A stretch of 64,000 nucleotides of DNA from Diatrype stigma. Its lineage: Eukaryota; Ascomycota; Sordariomycetes; Xylariales; Diatrypaceae. The notes under the pieces were generated by a model. It searched no databases and was not told where the DNA came from. It saw nothing but the letters and a program-made list of their open reading frames with translations. The stretch lies in the NCBI GenBank assembly GCA_022225965.2, contig JAKJXP020000118.1, positions 1 through 64,000 on the forward strand, read 5' to 3'. Shown here piece by piece: positions 11,851-24,531 of this stretch (positions are counted from its first letter, which is position 1; each line of letters begins with the position of its first letter). A program made the position numbers and the translations under genes.

Positions 11851-13186
11851 AATATGGGTTTCGATATCGCCAACGGGCAATAACTTGTAGAATGGGAGGT
11901 TGGCATGTGGTCGGGCAGCGAAATGTGGTTACGGTCTCAATCCTGCAAAAGTGGTATTTGATGGACCCTATAGTACCAAGCGTCTGAGTGGTGTAGTGGA
12001 TAGATAAGAATGGGGGACGACGAACCCTCCCTGCTCCCATCGTAGGAATATCCGCCATCACTTTTACTAAGCCCGCAGATATGATCAAAAGAAAAAGCCG
12101 CTCTCTCCACAAGCATATTGCCCCAGCATAGTCAGTGATCTAGATATTTGGTCTCCGGAAACCTCGCGAAACTGGTTCTCATACCGTCAAAACAACAATG
12201 TTACATGATTATTACGACCACCATAGAGGGATTGTTTTTGTAAGATTCCGGGAATAATTAGAAATCAGATAACTTATCTACGGAAGCGTGAGTGTTCTGT
12301 TTCTTGCGGGGCAGTCCCAATACCACCACCTTGCAATATTTATGACGTACCATTCACCACTAATATCCAGTTGTTATAGTGTAGCCGGGATATACTGACC
12401 ATGTAGATGGGATAGAGCATGCTAAACAGGGAGGCAGGGAGGAAGGAAGGTGCTTGATGAATGTGGGCTAGTCAGCCTCGCCGGGAGAAAGAAATACGGC
12501 TCACTAAATGATAGGTAGGCAGATGTCTAGCGTAGGACTCAGGATGAGGACTATCCAGGAGGTTTCTTCACTAAAGACTGCGGCTGGCGAACAGCGGAAT
12601 GTGGAAGTACGTAGCCAAGATGTAGATACATGTAAGTAGATGGATGGGTGGGTGTAGCACAACCCTGAAGCCTCAACGTACGAAATTGACATGCATTCCC
12701 CCTTTCCTTCACTCCCTGTTCCCTTGATCTACATATCTATGCTCCCATCTTTGCCTTGCCTTTCTGTAAGCGATGCATAAAGCGAGTCCCACGCGAAAGA
12801 AGATAAACTCGTTCCACACAACAAAACGACCGACATACGCGACCGGAACACGTCAGTACGACAGTTCCACCACACACGAGGTCCAGTAGACCTCCGGCCG
12901 TGTATCTGTCGTCACACGTTGCTGTGCTTTTTCCTTCTTTCCCTTTCTCCCGTGGACAGATAACCAGATTAGTGCCATGAGCGACTCGGCAGACCGTCCG
13001 ATGTTCCAGTCTAACGAGGTAGGACCTGACGGAGCGTGCTGTCTCCCGATAGGCACAAAAACCGTCCGTCGGGTGGGACGATCCTGAACTAGGTAGTGTA
13101 CAGGAAGACAAAAGCAAGGGAAAGTCGTAACGAAGAAACCGCGTCGGTACTACCACCACCACCATGCCACCACCACTATGCCACCA
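11851..13186. other. Convergent intergenic region
   Basis: Spacer between the SUP35 and nitronate monooxygenase stop codons. No gene recognised. It includes short GGAAGG and GCAGGGAGG repeats near 12430 and (ACC)n/(CCAC)n runs at about 13150-13185, just past the stop of the monooxygenase gene. Both 3' UTRs must lie here. Confidence 0.5.
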
Positions 13187-14780
13187 CTACAGTTTACTCT
13201 GGGGGGTCGCGAGCGAGAGCTTCGCCTTTAGCGTCTCCTCAGCCTCCTTCTCGATCCGCGTCACCAGTTCCTGACACGTCGGGATGTCGTGGATGAGGCC
13301 AATCACCTGTCCGGCCGTCCAGACCTGTGACATTTGTTCATGCGTGATTAGATAGATAGGCAATACACAGCATCATGCAAGAAGGGGGGGGGGAAGAGAT
13401 ATATATAGATATATTGCTGCAGGCAAGGTAGGCAAGGCAAGTACGTTCCCAAGAGAACGGCAAGAAATTGAAAAAAGGGGGGCGGGGGGCAGGGGAGAGA
13501 AGGACGAGAAAAAGAATGTAGATAGGCATTTTGACGAGAAAGCGAGGAGCGGGGGACTTACGCCGTACTCCGGGTCCCCGTTCAGGAAGACCTCACGGCC
13601 GCGCTTGCCGCTGACGTAGAGGGCGATCTCGGCGAACTCGCCGGTCTTGCTCTCGCGCTCGACCTTGGCGGCGGCGTCGGTGACCTTGTTGCGGTAGAGG
13701 CGGGTGGTGTTCCGCCAGCGGCGCATGACGAGGGCGGTGTCGGCCTCGTCGGCGGCGACGATCTGGCGCTTGATGTTCTCGTGGATGGGGGCCTCGACCG
13801 TGCACAGGAAGCGCGTGCCCATGTTGACGCCCTCGGCGCCCAGGCAGAGCGCGGCCGCGAGCCCCTGCCCGTCCGCGAACCCGCCCGACGCGATGAACGG
13901 CGTCTTGAGCGTCTGCCGCGCCTTGCTCAGCAGGATGAAATTCGTGATATCTGACTCGCCCACGTGTCTGCATGGGATGGTGCCGCGCGCCGCCCCGAAC
14001 GAAACGAGGCGGTTGGCTGGTGGTCAGTCATACGTACGTAACAATGATGATGGGCCCGATCCAATGAGAAAGGGGGAGGGGAGGGGGGGATGGGGGAGAT
14101 TTCAGGCTAGGTTTTTAAATAGCTACAACATAGATACGGTAGCTACGTAGACTACCTCGGTAGAAGGGAGGGAGTGAGACAAGGGGACAGGAGGACAAGG
14201 GGGACAGGGGGAGGAAGGGAAGTCGCGTCATCGTTCGTGTACGAGGACGGCTAGGCTAGGCTAGGTAGCAGCACAACAATGATTAAGGGAACACCCCTCC
14301 TCCCCCTCTCCCTCCGCTACTCGCAACTCACCCAGCGCACTCGAAGCCGTCGATGGAGAGGAAGTCGACGCCGAGCTTGATGGCGCTCTGCGCGTGCCTG
14401 ATGGTGGTACACTTGTGGAGCACGATGATGCCGGCCTTCTTGAGCAGGGCGATGACTGGCCCGGGGCTGTTGCCGGCCGTCTCGACTATGCCGACGCCCT
14501 CGTCGATCACGACCTGGGCATACGCGGCGTAGTCCGGCGGCACGAGCGCCGGCAGCAGCGTGATGTTGACGCCAAAGGGCCTGCCCGTCATCTGCCTGCA
14601 CCGCCTGATCTCGCGTCGCAGGTCCTCGGGCGTCGGCTGCGTCAGCGCCGTCAGGATCCCCAGCCCGCCCGCGTTCGACACCGCAGACGCCAGCTCCGCG
14701 TAGCCCACATGCTGCATCCCTCCCTGTACCACGGGGATCTGGATGCCCAGGCGGCGGGTCAGCTCCGTGTCGAAGGGCAT
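13187..14780 (-). CDS. Nitronate monooxygenase (2-nitropropane dioxygenase family), FMN-dependent
   Basis: Flavoenzyme that oxidises alkyl nitronates such as propionate 3-nitronate to carbonyl compounds plus nitrite/nitrate. Three exons: 14780-14332, 13967-13562 and 13324-13187; 330 aa, the usual family length. Seen: VVQGGMQ at the N-terminal FMN-binding strand, GFECAGHVGE formed across the first splice junction, ASGGFADG, and the phosphate-binding GAEGVNMGTRF. The introns (364 and 237 nt) are long for this window, but GTGAGT and GTAAGT donors and exact phase agreement support them. The third exon (VWTAGQVIG onward) gives the expected helical C-terminus. Its natural substrate cannot be told from sequence. 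Confidence 0.92.
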
Positions 14781-15245
14781 CTTCTTTGTCCGAGGCTTCT
14801 TGTTGTTAATTGGCTGGTTTATTTTATTTTTATGTTTATTTCTTATATAGGTAAGGACTTAGATAAATAAATAGTGAATCAGTTCAGACGATTGCATTTG
14901 ACGGAAAATAAATCCAAAATACCGGTTCTCAGCACATAAGTAATTGTCCGAGGAAATAGTGAGAGCATGTAGTCTGTTGAAGAATGACCATGTGAATGAG
15001 TTAACTTGAGCTCAGACACTCATGCTCCCGTCATGCCTAGGAGTGACAAAGCCACTTTCACGAGTGAGATGCCGAGGCACAATCTATATGTGGCTTGCCT
15101 CATCCTTACCTGCCTGTCGTGTACCTAGGCACCTGCTTTTATGACCAATAGCAGGGATAGCCGAGGACTACAATAGCGTGAACGCGTCCGGCGTAGGGTA
15201 AGTACCTACGTATGTATGTATGTATATATGTATGTACATACAATA

Positions 15246-15338
15246 CCTACGAAGGTCGGGGCCAAAAGTTCCCGCACCAGTAAAGTGCCAACTATAGTGC
15301 GCAGGAGTGCGGGAACCTTTGGCCCCGACCTTCGTAGG
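15246..15338. mobile_element. Fold-back element / possible MITE with 32-bp terminal inverted repeats and TA flanks
   Basis: The left arm (15246-15277, starting CCTACGAAGG) and right arm (15307-15338) are inverted copies of 32 bp with one mismatch, separated by 29 bp. The dinucleotide TA lies immediately outside both ends, which is the target-site duplication of Tc1/mariner/pogo-type transposons. There is no coding capacity, so it would be non-autonomous. It could instead be a transcribed hairpin. Copy number in the genome cannot be seen here. Confidence 0.6.
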
Positions 15339-18300
15339 TAGGTGTACTACCCCACTGCTCCCCCAGACCCCAGGCCCAGGGTGATGGCCTTGGCACGCTA
15401 ATCAAGTCAAACCCCCACCCCGGCTTTTCGAGGCTCCTTTTCGAGGCTCGATCTCTCTAGGCCCTTCTCTGGTCCCTTCTCTGGTCGCATCTCTGGTCTT
15501 ATCAGTTCACTCCTTTTCAACCCTGGGTTTGCTAACTACCAGTACCTACTTAGTGACTATAAAAGGTACTCACTATAAAATGCAGGCGCATCGATGAAGC
15601 GTAAGAATCTCACATCGGGTCTCACGTTCTATGGGCTTGTCCTTCGGGCCGATTCAGTCATATTCTCTACCCGCCCAAGCACTTGTCCCCTTTTCATCCC
15701 AACCTCCTGCGACGTGACTCTGTCACGCAATTCGAGATTTAGACTTTTGTGCTCGCTTAACGGCGAGACGAGATGGATTTTTCCGCCGGGTTGAGGTGCA
15801 ACGAGGCTCTTCCTCATGTGCCGTGTCACCTGCACAGACTTCCTATTTCCGGGCTATGTAAGCAGTTGCCGATTGATCCCGGCGCGTCGCTGGGATAGCG
15901 TGACGAGACGACATGCTTACAATCTGCTGCTGCTCTACATGCCACGGCGGACTGCCGTTTCCCTATATATCGATGTGAGATGTGAGCCGTTCCGGTTCGG
16001 CTGGTCGCATTCCAGTGACAGATCTCCCGACCTGGCGCTGGTTTCGCTAGTTGCTCGCATGGACTGACCGGAATAAAACGACTGACTAGTTTCGGTCCTT
16101 TATATAAGCCTGTAGGATGCCTCGGCGGGCCGGAGGGGGTAGGAGCCTCTTGTCCAACAACTATACGTGCATAGCGAGGAGCGGCCTACCTGGCTGCATC
16201 TTCGGAAGGCCGATGGCATCACAATCTCGAGCGGATATGCAAGATGGCCTGCTTCTTAACACGTTACTCGAGACAAGCCGAAAGAACAAAAAGGTCGTGT
16301 AAGGCATTGGAAGGGTCGCTGCAGTAGACAAGAGAAAGAAGAGGAAAATTGCAATAGTCTTCGGGAGACTGGCTCACCGCTTCGAAAAAGCAGGAAGGAA
16401 AAGGAAAGCACCAGGCAAAAGTTCCACCCCAAACTGGTAACAATCTTCCCTTCGCAACCCCCTTTCGCTAGGTTTCGTTGCATTATTGATTTCGCGTGCG
16501 GGACAGGCGAGCCTTGGCTCTGGAAGAACTTACAACGTCAATCAACAACCACCAGCCGAGTAGCCACATCACCTGAACCTCAATCCCCAAGGGTGTGTAT
16601 AGATATCCTATCGGTATGCATACATGAGCCTTCTCTGAACGGTGACCCTAGGCACCATCTCGAAAACCTAGCGAGCCTTCCAGGTCTTGTCGGGCGGCTG
16701 CGTCAATAGGCTTGCTGGCGGAATATCTTGCATCTGACATGGTCAGACAAACAGTGCAGGCAGTAGCTATCACGGCTCCATGCACATCTTCCTAGCTTGC
16801 TCGTGCTGGTGATGTCTCATAGTCATCCCCTACTAGGAGCTATTTTGTGGCCCCCGCCCTGCTACCTCTTTGTTGAGTTCCTAACCATCTAGTTCATCTG
16901 CCTGCCTTCCTGCCTGCCCACCTTCTCTGCCCGTCTGCCCGTCTATCTCGGAATAATTGAGCCGGCCTGTCGATTTTACGAGGTGCATAAATGCGTACTT
17001 CTACTCTTGAGGCGGATGATCCAATGGTACTTACTCTGTCATACAAAGCCAAGCCCGACGACCCAGCCCGACGGAACCGTTGCAATCATTTGTCACAAAG
17101 TCTATGCCTCAGATGTCTGTTACGCATGCATGCAGTTCTCAACCACGCGGAATTACATTTGACAGGCCGTGCCGCATCTGCAAGGCTGATGATAACAGAT
17201 TGACTTACCACTGCAAAAGATCCTTCTACCTCGCACGGATAATGCTATCGCTTGTGGAAACCACTTGGGGCGGCGGAGTAAGGTAAGTTGTATCTATAAG
17301 CATGTAATATGATCGATTTGAAAGGTCATAGCAAGACAGACCCAGCTAGATGATGATATTGGTGTCGCCATGAATCCCGGGATTAGACCAACTTGAATTC
17401 AGGAACCTGGGATGATCTCAAGGCTTTCTTGCATATCGGGACCATATCTACCTGCAAGAGTTCCAGGATTAGTTCCACGGTTACAGAAGTCAGCAGCAAC
17501 GCTCTTCAATGATCGGAAAACCTTATCTCCCCAAAAACGCGACAAGGGGGTGACGGGATGACAAGATACAAGATGCACATTATCTTCAGGCTTCACGTAT
17601 GCTATAAACTAGTGGTGTGTGCCCCCTTGATCCGTTTGCTATACACACACCACTACTAAAAGTGGCTTCCCTTGGACAGTCCAGACCTACAAGGTACCTA
17701 CTTCCCGGGCTGAGGAGAGCCTTCATCCTACATAGTAGAAAACATGTCAACATCCACTATCCATACACTGCCAATAGAGGATATGTACCTATTCATACGC
17801 ATACCGGACCAGCTAACCGCAGACAACAAGCACGCAGGCATTGTCAAGCTGTACCTACATGATGTGGATATGACATCCCGCTTCAACAGGCCGACCAGAT
17901 ATCTCGTCTCAGGTAACCAAAACACCGAGATGCTTATGAGCTACGACTTCCAGCTACGACATCTGATTCGATAGGCATGTATCCATAGATATAGACAGGC
18001 TATCAACTGTCATGTCACGTAGTCGTGTGGTACAGGTCTTGCTAGCATACCTACATAATACGTGATACACATACCTGGCTTCCAACAAGGCACGCAAGCT
18101 TTGAAGCCATCATTGATGCCGTCAAACCACTACATTGTCTGCAAGAGTCAAAATCTGCAGGGGCAGTTTGAGTATCGATGCCCAGCAATATCAGCAACAC
18201 GTCATACGTCATTACCACCTAACGCGCTTCTAATTCCCCTATTTTTCTTATCGGGTGAATATTTTCCTTTCCTTTGGGAGGGACAGCAGACCAAACGAGA

Positions 18301-19853
18301 ATCCTTCTAGCCCGAGTAGGACTTTTCAAACGAGGCTCCGTTTATATCACCCAGTGTCGGCCCCGTCGCCTTTCAGAGTTTGTGGTGATCCATGAAAGCC
18401 ATTCCAATCGTCCGGGTCTTCATTGATTCGGTTCCAGCAGTCCGGTACCCTGTCAGGCATACTAGGAAATGGAGACCACGACCACGTTTACTGTTGGGAA
18501 GATAAAGCCAGCTATCGTCTTCTCTATCTAGAGTCTAGAGTTTGTCTATCACCTACCTGTAGCTGGAAGATGTTGGAATCGACAATGCAGATCTCACTAA
18601 ATATGTCCGCACACATACACCCACATGGCTCACCAGATAGGAGAAGTCTGGGGTGCGCCGTTACGAGCAAACGGGAACTCGGGAGTAGATGTCGCGTCGC
18701 GCAGTATTGTACATATGAGACTCGGGGAATTTCGATCTCAACCTGATGTCGCAGCCCAGTTCCGCTCTGTGCGACTTTGCGGAGACTGCCATTGGCGGCC
18801 CTATCCCACGCCGTTGGGTCTGACGGGTCACGCAAGGGCAGCATACGCATGGCTATTGCCCAACTGCGAGTAGTCGGTCGCTTACCAGTACGCAAGACTG
18901 GCTCGTTTCGAATTGGAGATGCTAATCTGCGTTGCGCTGTGTTATACGCCTACATATGCGGCATACCTGCCTACATATTTCGTACATAACCACCGCCCGG
19001 AGGTGCTACACCTGAAGAAATATCTCCGAGCTGGGAAACAAGCCAAGGGGACCCTGGAGGCCATGGGGTCCATGTGCTCATGTGCAGCTCCAGTGGGATT
19101 AGTAGCAAATGCATGATGGCAGGGCCACCAGTGTCAACCCGCTGCTGCATACAGCGGGCCAATCTGTTCAGAGGCCTGCTCCTCAGCTGCCATCCTTTCT
19201 CCCTGGTACGTCTTGTTATGCACACACTCCATGCCTCTGATCTTCCCAAGACCCACCTTCCCGTTCGCTCGGCATACGTGGTACCTGGCTCAACACTCTG
19301 TCACCGGGAATGTACCGGCTATGTACATCCCCTATGAGCTATCCCCCCCAAACGGCATTCCTTCTGGTAGGGGCGTGGGATAGGAGGGAGAGTTGGGGGT
19401 AGGAGGGAAAAGCAACTGAATAAAAGAAAAGAAAAGAAAATACAAACCACTTAGACTTAGACGAGACGAGTTGTAGGAAGGGACCGCTGGTTCTGCGCCC
19501 AGCTTGCCCATTTCTGACCTAGGCGAAAAAGGAAAATGCCAATAGAGTTGACTCAATACTTTCCTTGAGCACAGCGTGTGTGGCTGGTATGGATGGGTAT
19601 TTCCTTGCCTTTCGGAATATGTAAGAAAAGATTTCGCATACGCAGCTCACCACGAACGTACATACGTCCACGATGCATCATGCCGTCTCTGGAACCAAAT
19701 AACTTCCATTTCACAGCCGTTGCTGCACCTTTGCGCAAACAAATATCCTCTTGCCACATCATACGCGAAGTCGTCATTTGCCCAGTTCTAACGGCTGTTG
19801 TGGCTCGCTAGATTCCCTCTCGAGATTACTACAACTGCGGCATCTCTGCACAC

Positions 19854-19863
19854 CTATAAGTAG
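19854..19863 (+). promoter_or_regulatory. Possible TATA box of the dsRBD gene
   Basis: CTATAAGTAG lies about 170 bp upstream of the ATG at 20034, followed by a pyrimidine-rich stretch typical of a fungal 5' leader. The assignment rests on word match and position only. Confidence 0.3.
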
Positions 19864-20033
19864 CCCGTCGACCGACTCAGCCTCCTTAGTCTTGTCCCGA
19901 GACTTCTCACATCATCCCAGGATTCTTCGTGAACGACTCTTTAGCCTACACAAGTTCAAAACGACTACGCTATTCCAGTTTTTAGTTTCCTTCGTCTTCT
20001 TGCTTTCTCAGAACTCCAGCAAACTCGGTCACG

Positions 20034-20446
20034 ATGCCGTCTTCATCTTCATCGCGAAACTGCAATAGCACACGATGGCAACAGCAGCTCGAAGGTACAA
20101 CAACTACAGGCCGTCCTGCTCACTGAAGGGGGCGAGGAGCTGACATGTCCTTTTAGACGCATGCCGCGAGTACCAGATTCAAGCCCCGGTCTTTCGCTAT
20201 GTGTCTGACCGGCGAGGTATGTGCTGGGAGTGAGAGGGCTGAAAGACAGACACTCGAACTAACCCGGCTATTCGGGAACCGCTAGGTGGTCGCACAGCTT
20301 GGTCCAGCACAGTGGAAGTGTACGGGAGGCTGATCCAGGCGCGCTACTGGTACGACGGCAAGAACCTCAACAACGCCAAGGAGGACGCGGCTGAAGCGGC
20401 GCTCATCTGGCTCTCCCAAGAGTCAGATCTGGCGCAGACCTGGTAG
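20034..20446 (+). CDS. Small stand-alone dsRNA-binding-motif (dsRBD-like) protein, 93 aa
   Basis: Three exons: 20034-20094, 20157-20216 and 20286-20446, joined in phase, giving 93 aa. The product reads as almost one dsRNA-binding motif: WQQQLEDACREYQ (helix 1), a strand with APVFRYVSDRRGGRTAW, then strands around STVEVYGRLIQARYWYDG, and the characteristic second-helix start NAKEDAAEAALIWL. The Ala-rich KEDAAEAALIWL segment corresponds to the conserved KK-x-A-x-x-x-A-A-x-x-A-L helix of dsRBDs, although one basic position is acidic here. No other domain is present. Small dsRBD proteins of this sort occur in filamentous fungi, usually unnamed. The first donor (GTACAA) is weak, so exon 1 is the least certain part. 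Isolated between two gene-poor blocks. Confidence 0.75.
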
Positions 20447-22052
20447 AGAACGACCGGTCCGCCGCACTACACAAAAACGACCCCCGGCCTCATCGAACCG
20501 AGGAGGGTTTCACGCGTCCGCATGTCTCCCGCTTGCCTACCTCGAAGGATTTCCTTTGTACTTTCCCTCTAATATTCCATGTTTTTTATTTTCCCCCCTT
20601 CCATCATTCCGGTTGCAACGTAATTGGAGTTCGGAGACAAGGCCGATTGCCCCACGGCAAAATTATTGGTAACGGAGGACCGACAGGTACACACAGAATG
20701 GGCACATAGCACATTGGGCTCCGGCGTACGAGTCGTTTCTTTCACTTCCATGTTTTTCTTGGTTTCGGGAGGGACACGATACGGAAAAGAACTTTGGAAG
20801 AGAGCTCGAGCAGGCCTCTTCATAACGTTTGTTTTATGGGAATTAGCGGCGGAGGGGGGGAGTCAGAGCAGGGATATGACAGGGGCGTCGCGGGGCGCAG
20901 TCCAGGCAGGGGTTCCCAAAACCACAAGAGCAGAGATAACTTGGTCATGTTGACCGGCTGGTGAATTACCACCACCACCATGATCATCATTATCATCGTC
21001 ATCTTGTACCCGAGGAGCGAACGAGGGGCGACCCGCAGCCTCGGTGCTGCTATGACGTTCTGAGAGACTTGGCCTAATACGGATTCGGGATTCGGAGAGG
21101 GAAGGGTAGGAGAAACGTGGGCGTGGGGTAATCTTTCAACTTGTCATATCGTCTCACTAGAACATTGGAATAGGCAGGTAAAAAAGCCGTGGCACATGGG
21201 ATCGACAGACCATCAAAACACCGTATGTTTCTTCTCAACCAGTTCCCTAGATTTTCAGGCCCGACCCTGAAGCTGAAGCCCCCCTCCCCTTCGTGTACGT
21301 ACGTACGTCGCCCTTTCTCCACATGACCGCGTGCCATGATCACCTACATGCCAGTTGGCTTGGCGGACCTCCTGTCTGGGCTGCGAGGGGGGAGGGGAAG
21401 GCACGTAACTAACGGTTTGAGAATCTGCGTTCGTGACCGGTCGTGAGGAAAGGAAAAGATAGAAGGGAGGGAAAGAAACGACTTATAGTTTACATATGAC
21501 TTTGATATTGATCATTCGAGGGGGACCAACTACACTATTGCCTGCCGACCTAGCTCCTTCATCCTTTTCTTTTTTCTTTTTGTAGAACGGGCAGGGGATG
21601 GGCGAGTGAGACTTTGAGAGAACATGATCGAGCAGCGAATACTTACCTTACCCTTACCGCCTTTTCATTCAGTCGCTCGTGATCTCGGAGGGCTTGCTTG
21701 CCACTAAGGATGGTTTGAGAGAGATTGGTTTACCTGTGGTTTATTCAGAGAAAGGTCACCCTTACCCTGCCTGTCAGCCTGTCTTGATGTAGCACACGCT
21801 TCTAGACCTTGTAAGGCTGCTTGCTGCTCGGTGAGCGCAATGTAACCTATCGGCAACGCAACCCGCGAACGGAGACTCGCACGTCCCAGCCTCTGATAGG
21901 CGCAAAAAGCTCCTATCCATACACACACCCACCCACACACAGAGGTACACTTACCTATATCGATGTAGACTGTCTACGAAGTATTTAACTATGGAGTCCA
22001 TTCACAGGTCGGTAGATGGCTATTAGTATGCGGTTTTAATGATGACTACGGG

Positions 22053-22080
22053 TAAGCAATAAGCAATAAGCAATAAGCAA
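22053..22080. repeat. Tandem repeat TAAGCAA x4
   Basis: Four perfect, uninterrupted 7-bp units in noncoding DNA. There is no spacer structure, so it is not a CRISPR-type array. Confidence 0.95.
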
Positions 22081-23495
22081 CACACAATAGACAATATACC
22101 TTAGGCGAATAGCGCCAGATATGTGTGTAGGGTGGTATGTCTGTCACGAAACCCTTGAAACCCCACGCTAGAGCTGACTTAGGGCGCGGCTCGAGCCTTG
22201 TTCAGCCCGGAGGAGCTGGCTACATGGAACTATATATGTATGATCCAGAAACTGACAGGTTCCTCACTCTACCCATGCCATGTTTTATTCGATGCGATGG
22301 AGGCCGGGGGGGAGAGAGGGCAGGGGTTGGTTGGTTGGCTGGTTGGGTCAGTTGTTTCGGTTGTCTCTCGCTTCCTGTATCTCGGGATCGTATGGGCCAT
22401 CTTCAAACCGGTCTGCCAAACATGTCTAAGTGGATTTGACTACACCACTCGTCTACTGGCAGACGATGGGCCGGCAGGCAACAAATGCGTTCTTATACAT
22501 TTTGGGGTGAAGACGTGAGCAGAGAAAAAGGAAAGAGGGCATGACGAAAAGAATAAAGTGCAGGAAATAAGAGGCCAAAGAAATAAATCAATCAATAAAA
22601 GGGAGGGGAGAAAGAAGTCTCGGCTTAGGCCGGCATGGCAAGCATGGGTTTGTGTGGCATGGGATGGGCGTACACGAGCTACCCATGCTGATGCTACAAC
22701 ACCGACGCCATTGGCTTATATGCAACCACCACCACCACCACCACCACCATATAGACGGGCTTATTCGGTATATTCACTGACCTACCTATATATCTCCAAG
22801 CGGCCTCTACAGCATTACGTAGAGAACAGACAGGCTGGATCGTACGCGTATGAACGTCGTCGTAGCTGTGTAGTGAAGGATGACGACAGCCGTCACATCG
22901 GGTCTATCTATAGGCTCAGCGGGATAGATAGATATGACTACCTACGTAACTATGTAGTCTGCGCGAATATGGCGAAATGGTGTGGTGCGGTGCGTCTGCA
23001 ATAAGACGGGTCGTGCATGCAAGCTAATAGTCGCGGGAACGCTCACGAACCATCCGGGTCTATCGAAGGAGCTGAAAACATGAAACGCGAGAGCTGATCC
23101 TATACAATGCGAGAGCGAGCGAGAGGCAGGCAGGCAGGCCGACCGGCCGCGCGCGCAACAGCACGGGCAAGAAAAGGGGGGGAAGGGTGGGGCCCGGGGC
23201 TGCTTATATCAGCCCGCCTTTCTTCTTCACAGTCGGTCTTCTTCTGTTGCTCATGGTGGGGTATGCTGATAATGGTGATACCCGGTGGTGTCGTTGGTGG
23301 TGGTAATGATCTACCGAGAAGAAGAAAAGAGAAAAGGAAAAGACCCCGAGTTTGAGAGTCACAACAGTTCAGGTAACTAACATGACTCCTTGGAAAACAT
23401 AACTAACTACATAGATTTATACCATACCTGCATATGTGAATATGTAGTGGCACGCAACTTTCCCACCCCTGACCGACCTGGCAGGGCCATAGATA

Positions 23496-23522
23496 CCCCC
23501 CCCCCCCCCCCCCCCCCCCCCC
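23496..23522. repeat. Poly-C homopolymer, 27 nt
   Basis: An uninterrupted C run within the gene-poor block; its length may be imprecise because homopolymers are hard to sequence. A shorter, 17-nt C run occurs at 5472-5488. Confidence 0.95.
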
Positions 23523-24280
23523 TCCTTCGAGAAGAATGCGACGTCTTGGTCTCCAGGATCGCGAACCCCGTTATCGCGTGACTGTGTGCTATTTATATAC
23601 GCAGGTATGCGTACCTCGTACGCACGCACTCCATGCCAAGTTATAAGCCATGTAGGTAGGTTCATACATTACATTACCTAACTAGGTGCGTTATCTGTGA
23701 GGGAGATACGGCCTCTGTTCCTGTGGGCATGCAGCCAGGCTGCGTGTTTTATCTGCTGCTTTTTAGCCTTTAGTGCTACGTGACTACCGAGATGGTGGAA
23801 TGGAAGTCGGATCCCTGCCAATAGAGGATCTGGTACGGGCAAGATACGAGCGTACGTCGGTTGTCGAAGCATTGTATACCTACTTGCCTACGGTCTACCT
23901 ACCTATCGTGCGCATTCACCACAACGGCCTGTGGTTAGGTGTGTGGATACATAGCCAAGAAAGGTGATGTTGGAGAAGGTGTTGGCATTGCCGAAATGCC
24001 TTTTCGAGTATCCCGCCGCTGCTGGTCTTGGGTAGGGGGTTGGCAGGTTGGGCAAGCAACAACGGCGACAATAGCAAGAGTAGCTGGCCGGCTCATCGGG
24101 ATAGATAGATAGATAGATACATACATACCTGTGCTGTGGCTGCAACCAATAACTAGGTATGTGGCTTAGCTCCATTTATTAACCATCCATCCAGCCCATC
24201 GTGGCTCAAGCTTGCTAAGACCCCACGCCCCACCAATCACCCGAAGCCAAAGGTGCCAAGCCAGGCTCAATTCGGCACAG

Positions 24281-24320
24281 CCTTGGAGCCCTGGAGCCCT
24301 GGAGCCCTGGAGCCCTGGAG
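24281..24320. repeat. 8-bp tandem repeat CCCTGGAG (nearly five units) in the uS7m promoter region
   Basis: The unit CCCTGGAG is repeated head to tail, the first copy slightly diverged, about 210 bp upstream of the uS7m start codon. It may be a repeated factor-binding site or simply a minisatellite. Confidence 0.85.
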
Positions 24321-24531
24321 ATCAGCGGGGCCCTTTTTAACTTACCTAAGGTTGTATCGCGCCGGAACAACTTTGACCGTGATAATCTCCAAATAATTTT
24401 GTACTAAGACGGCAGCATCACATCACGACGACGAGAGCGCCTACGAGACGATACCCGCACGAGACGAGCCGAGCACTGAAGATATAGAGACACGCCGAAT
24501 GTGACGGTCTCGACGGCCAACCGAAACCCCA

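Larger units (their letters stand above)
14781..20033. other. 5.2 kb gene-poor block
   Basis: No frame here resembles a known protein and none shows a coherent exon chain. Open frames are short (at most about 120 codons) and scattered over all six frames. Contents: a TA-flanked fold-back element (15246-15338), CTCTGGTC direct repeats (about 15466-15500), TATA-like words near 15555 and 16100, and pyrimidine microsatellites near 16900. The right end should contain the promoter of the dsRBD gene. Lineage-specific small genes or a noncoding RNA cannot be excluded. Confidence 0.55.
20447..24531. other. 4 kb gene-poor block upstream of uS7m
   Basis: No recognisable gene. It contains four exact copies of TAAGCAA (22053-22080), an (ACC)n tract (about 22724-22749), a run of 27 C (23496-23522), a GATA tetranucleotide run near 24105-24118, and an 8-bp tandem repeat just before the ribosomal protein gene. 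Short open frames near 20620-20950 and 22558-23004 do not look like known proteins and lack convincing exon chains. Confidence 0.55.

Noticed and set aside
22053..22080. Array-like repeat considered as CRISPR
   Set aside because: Four contiguous 7-bp units without spacers in a eukaryotic genome; a simple tandem repeat.
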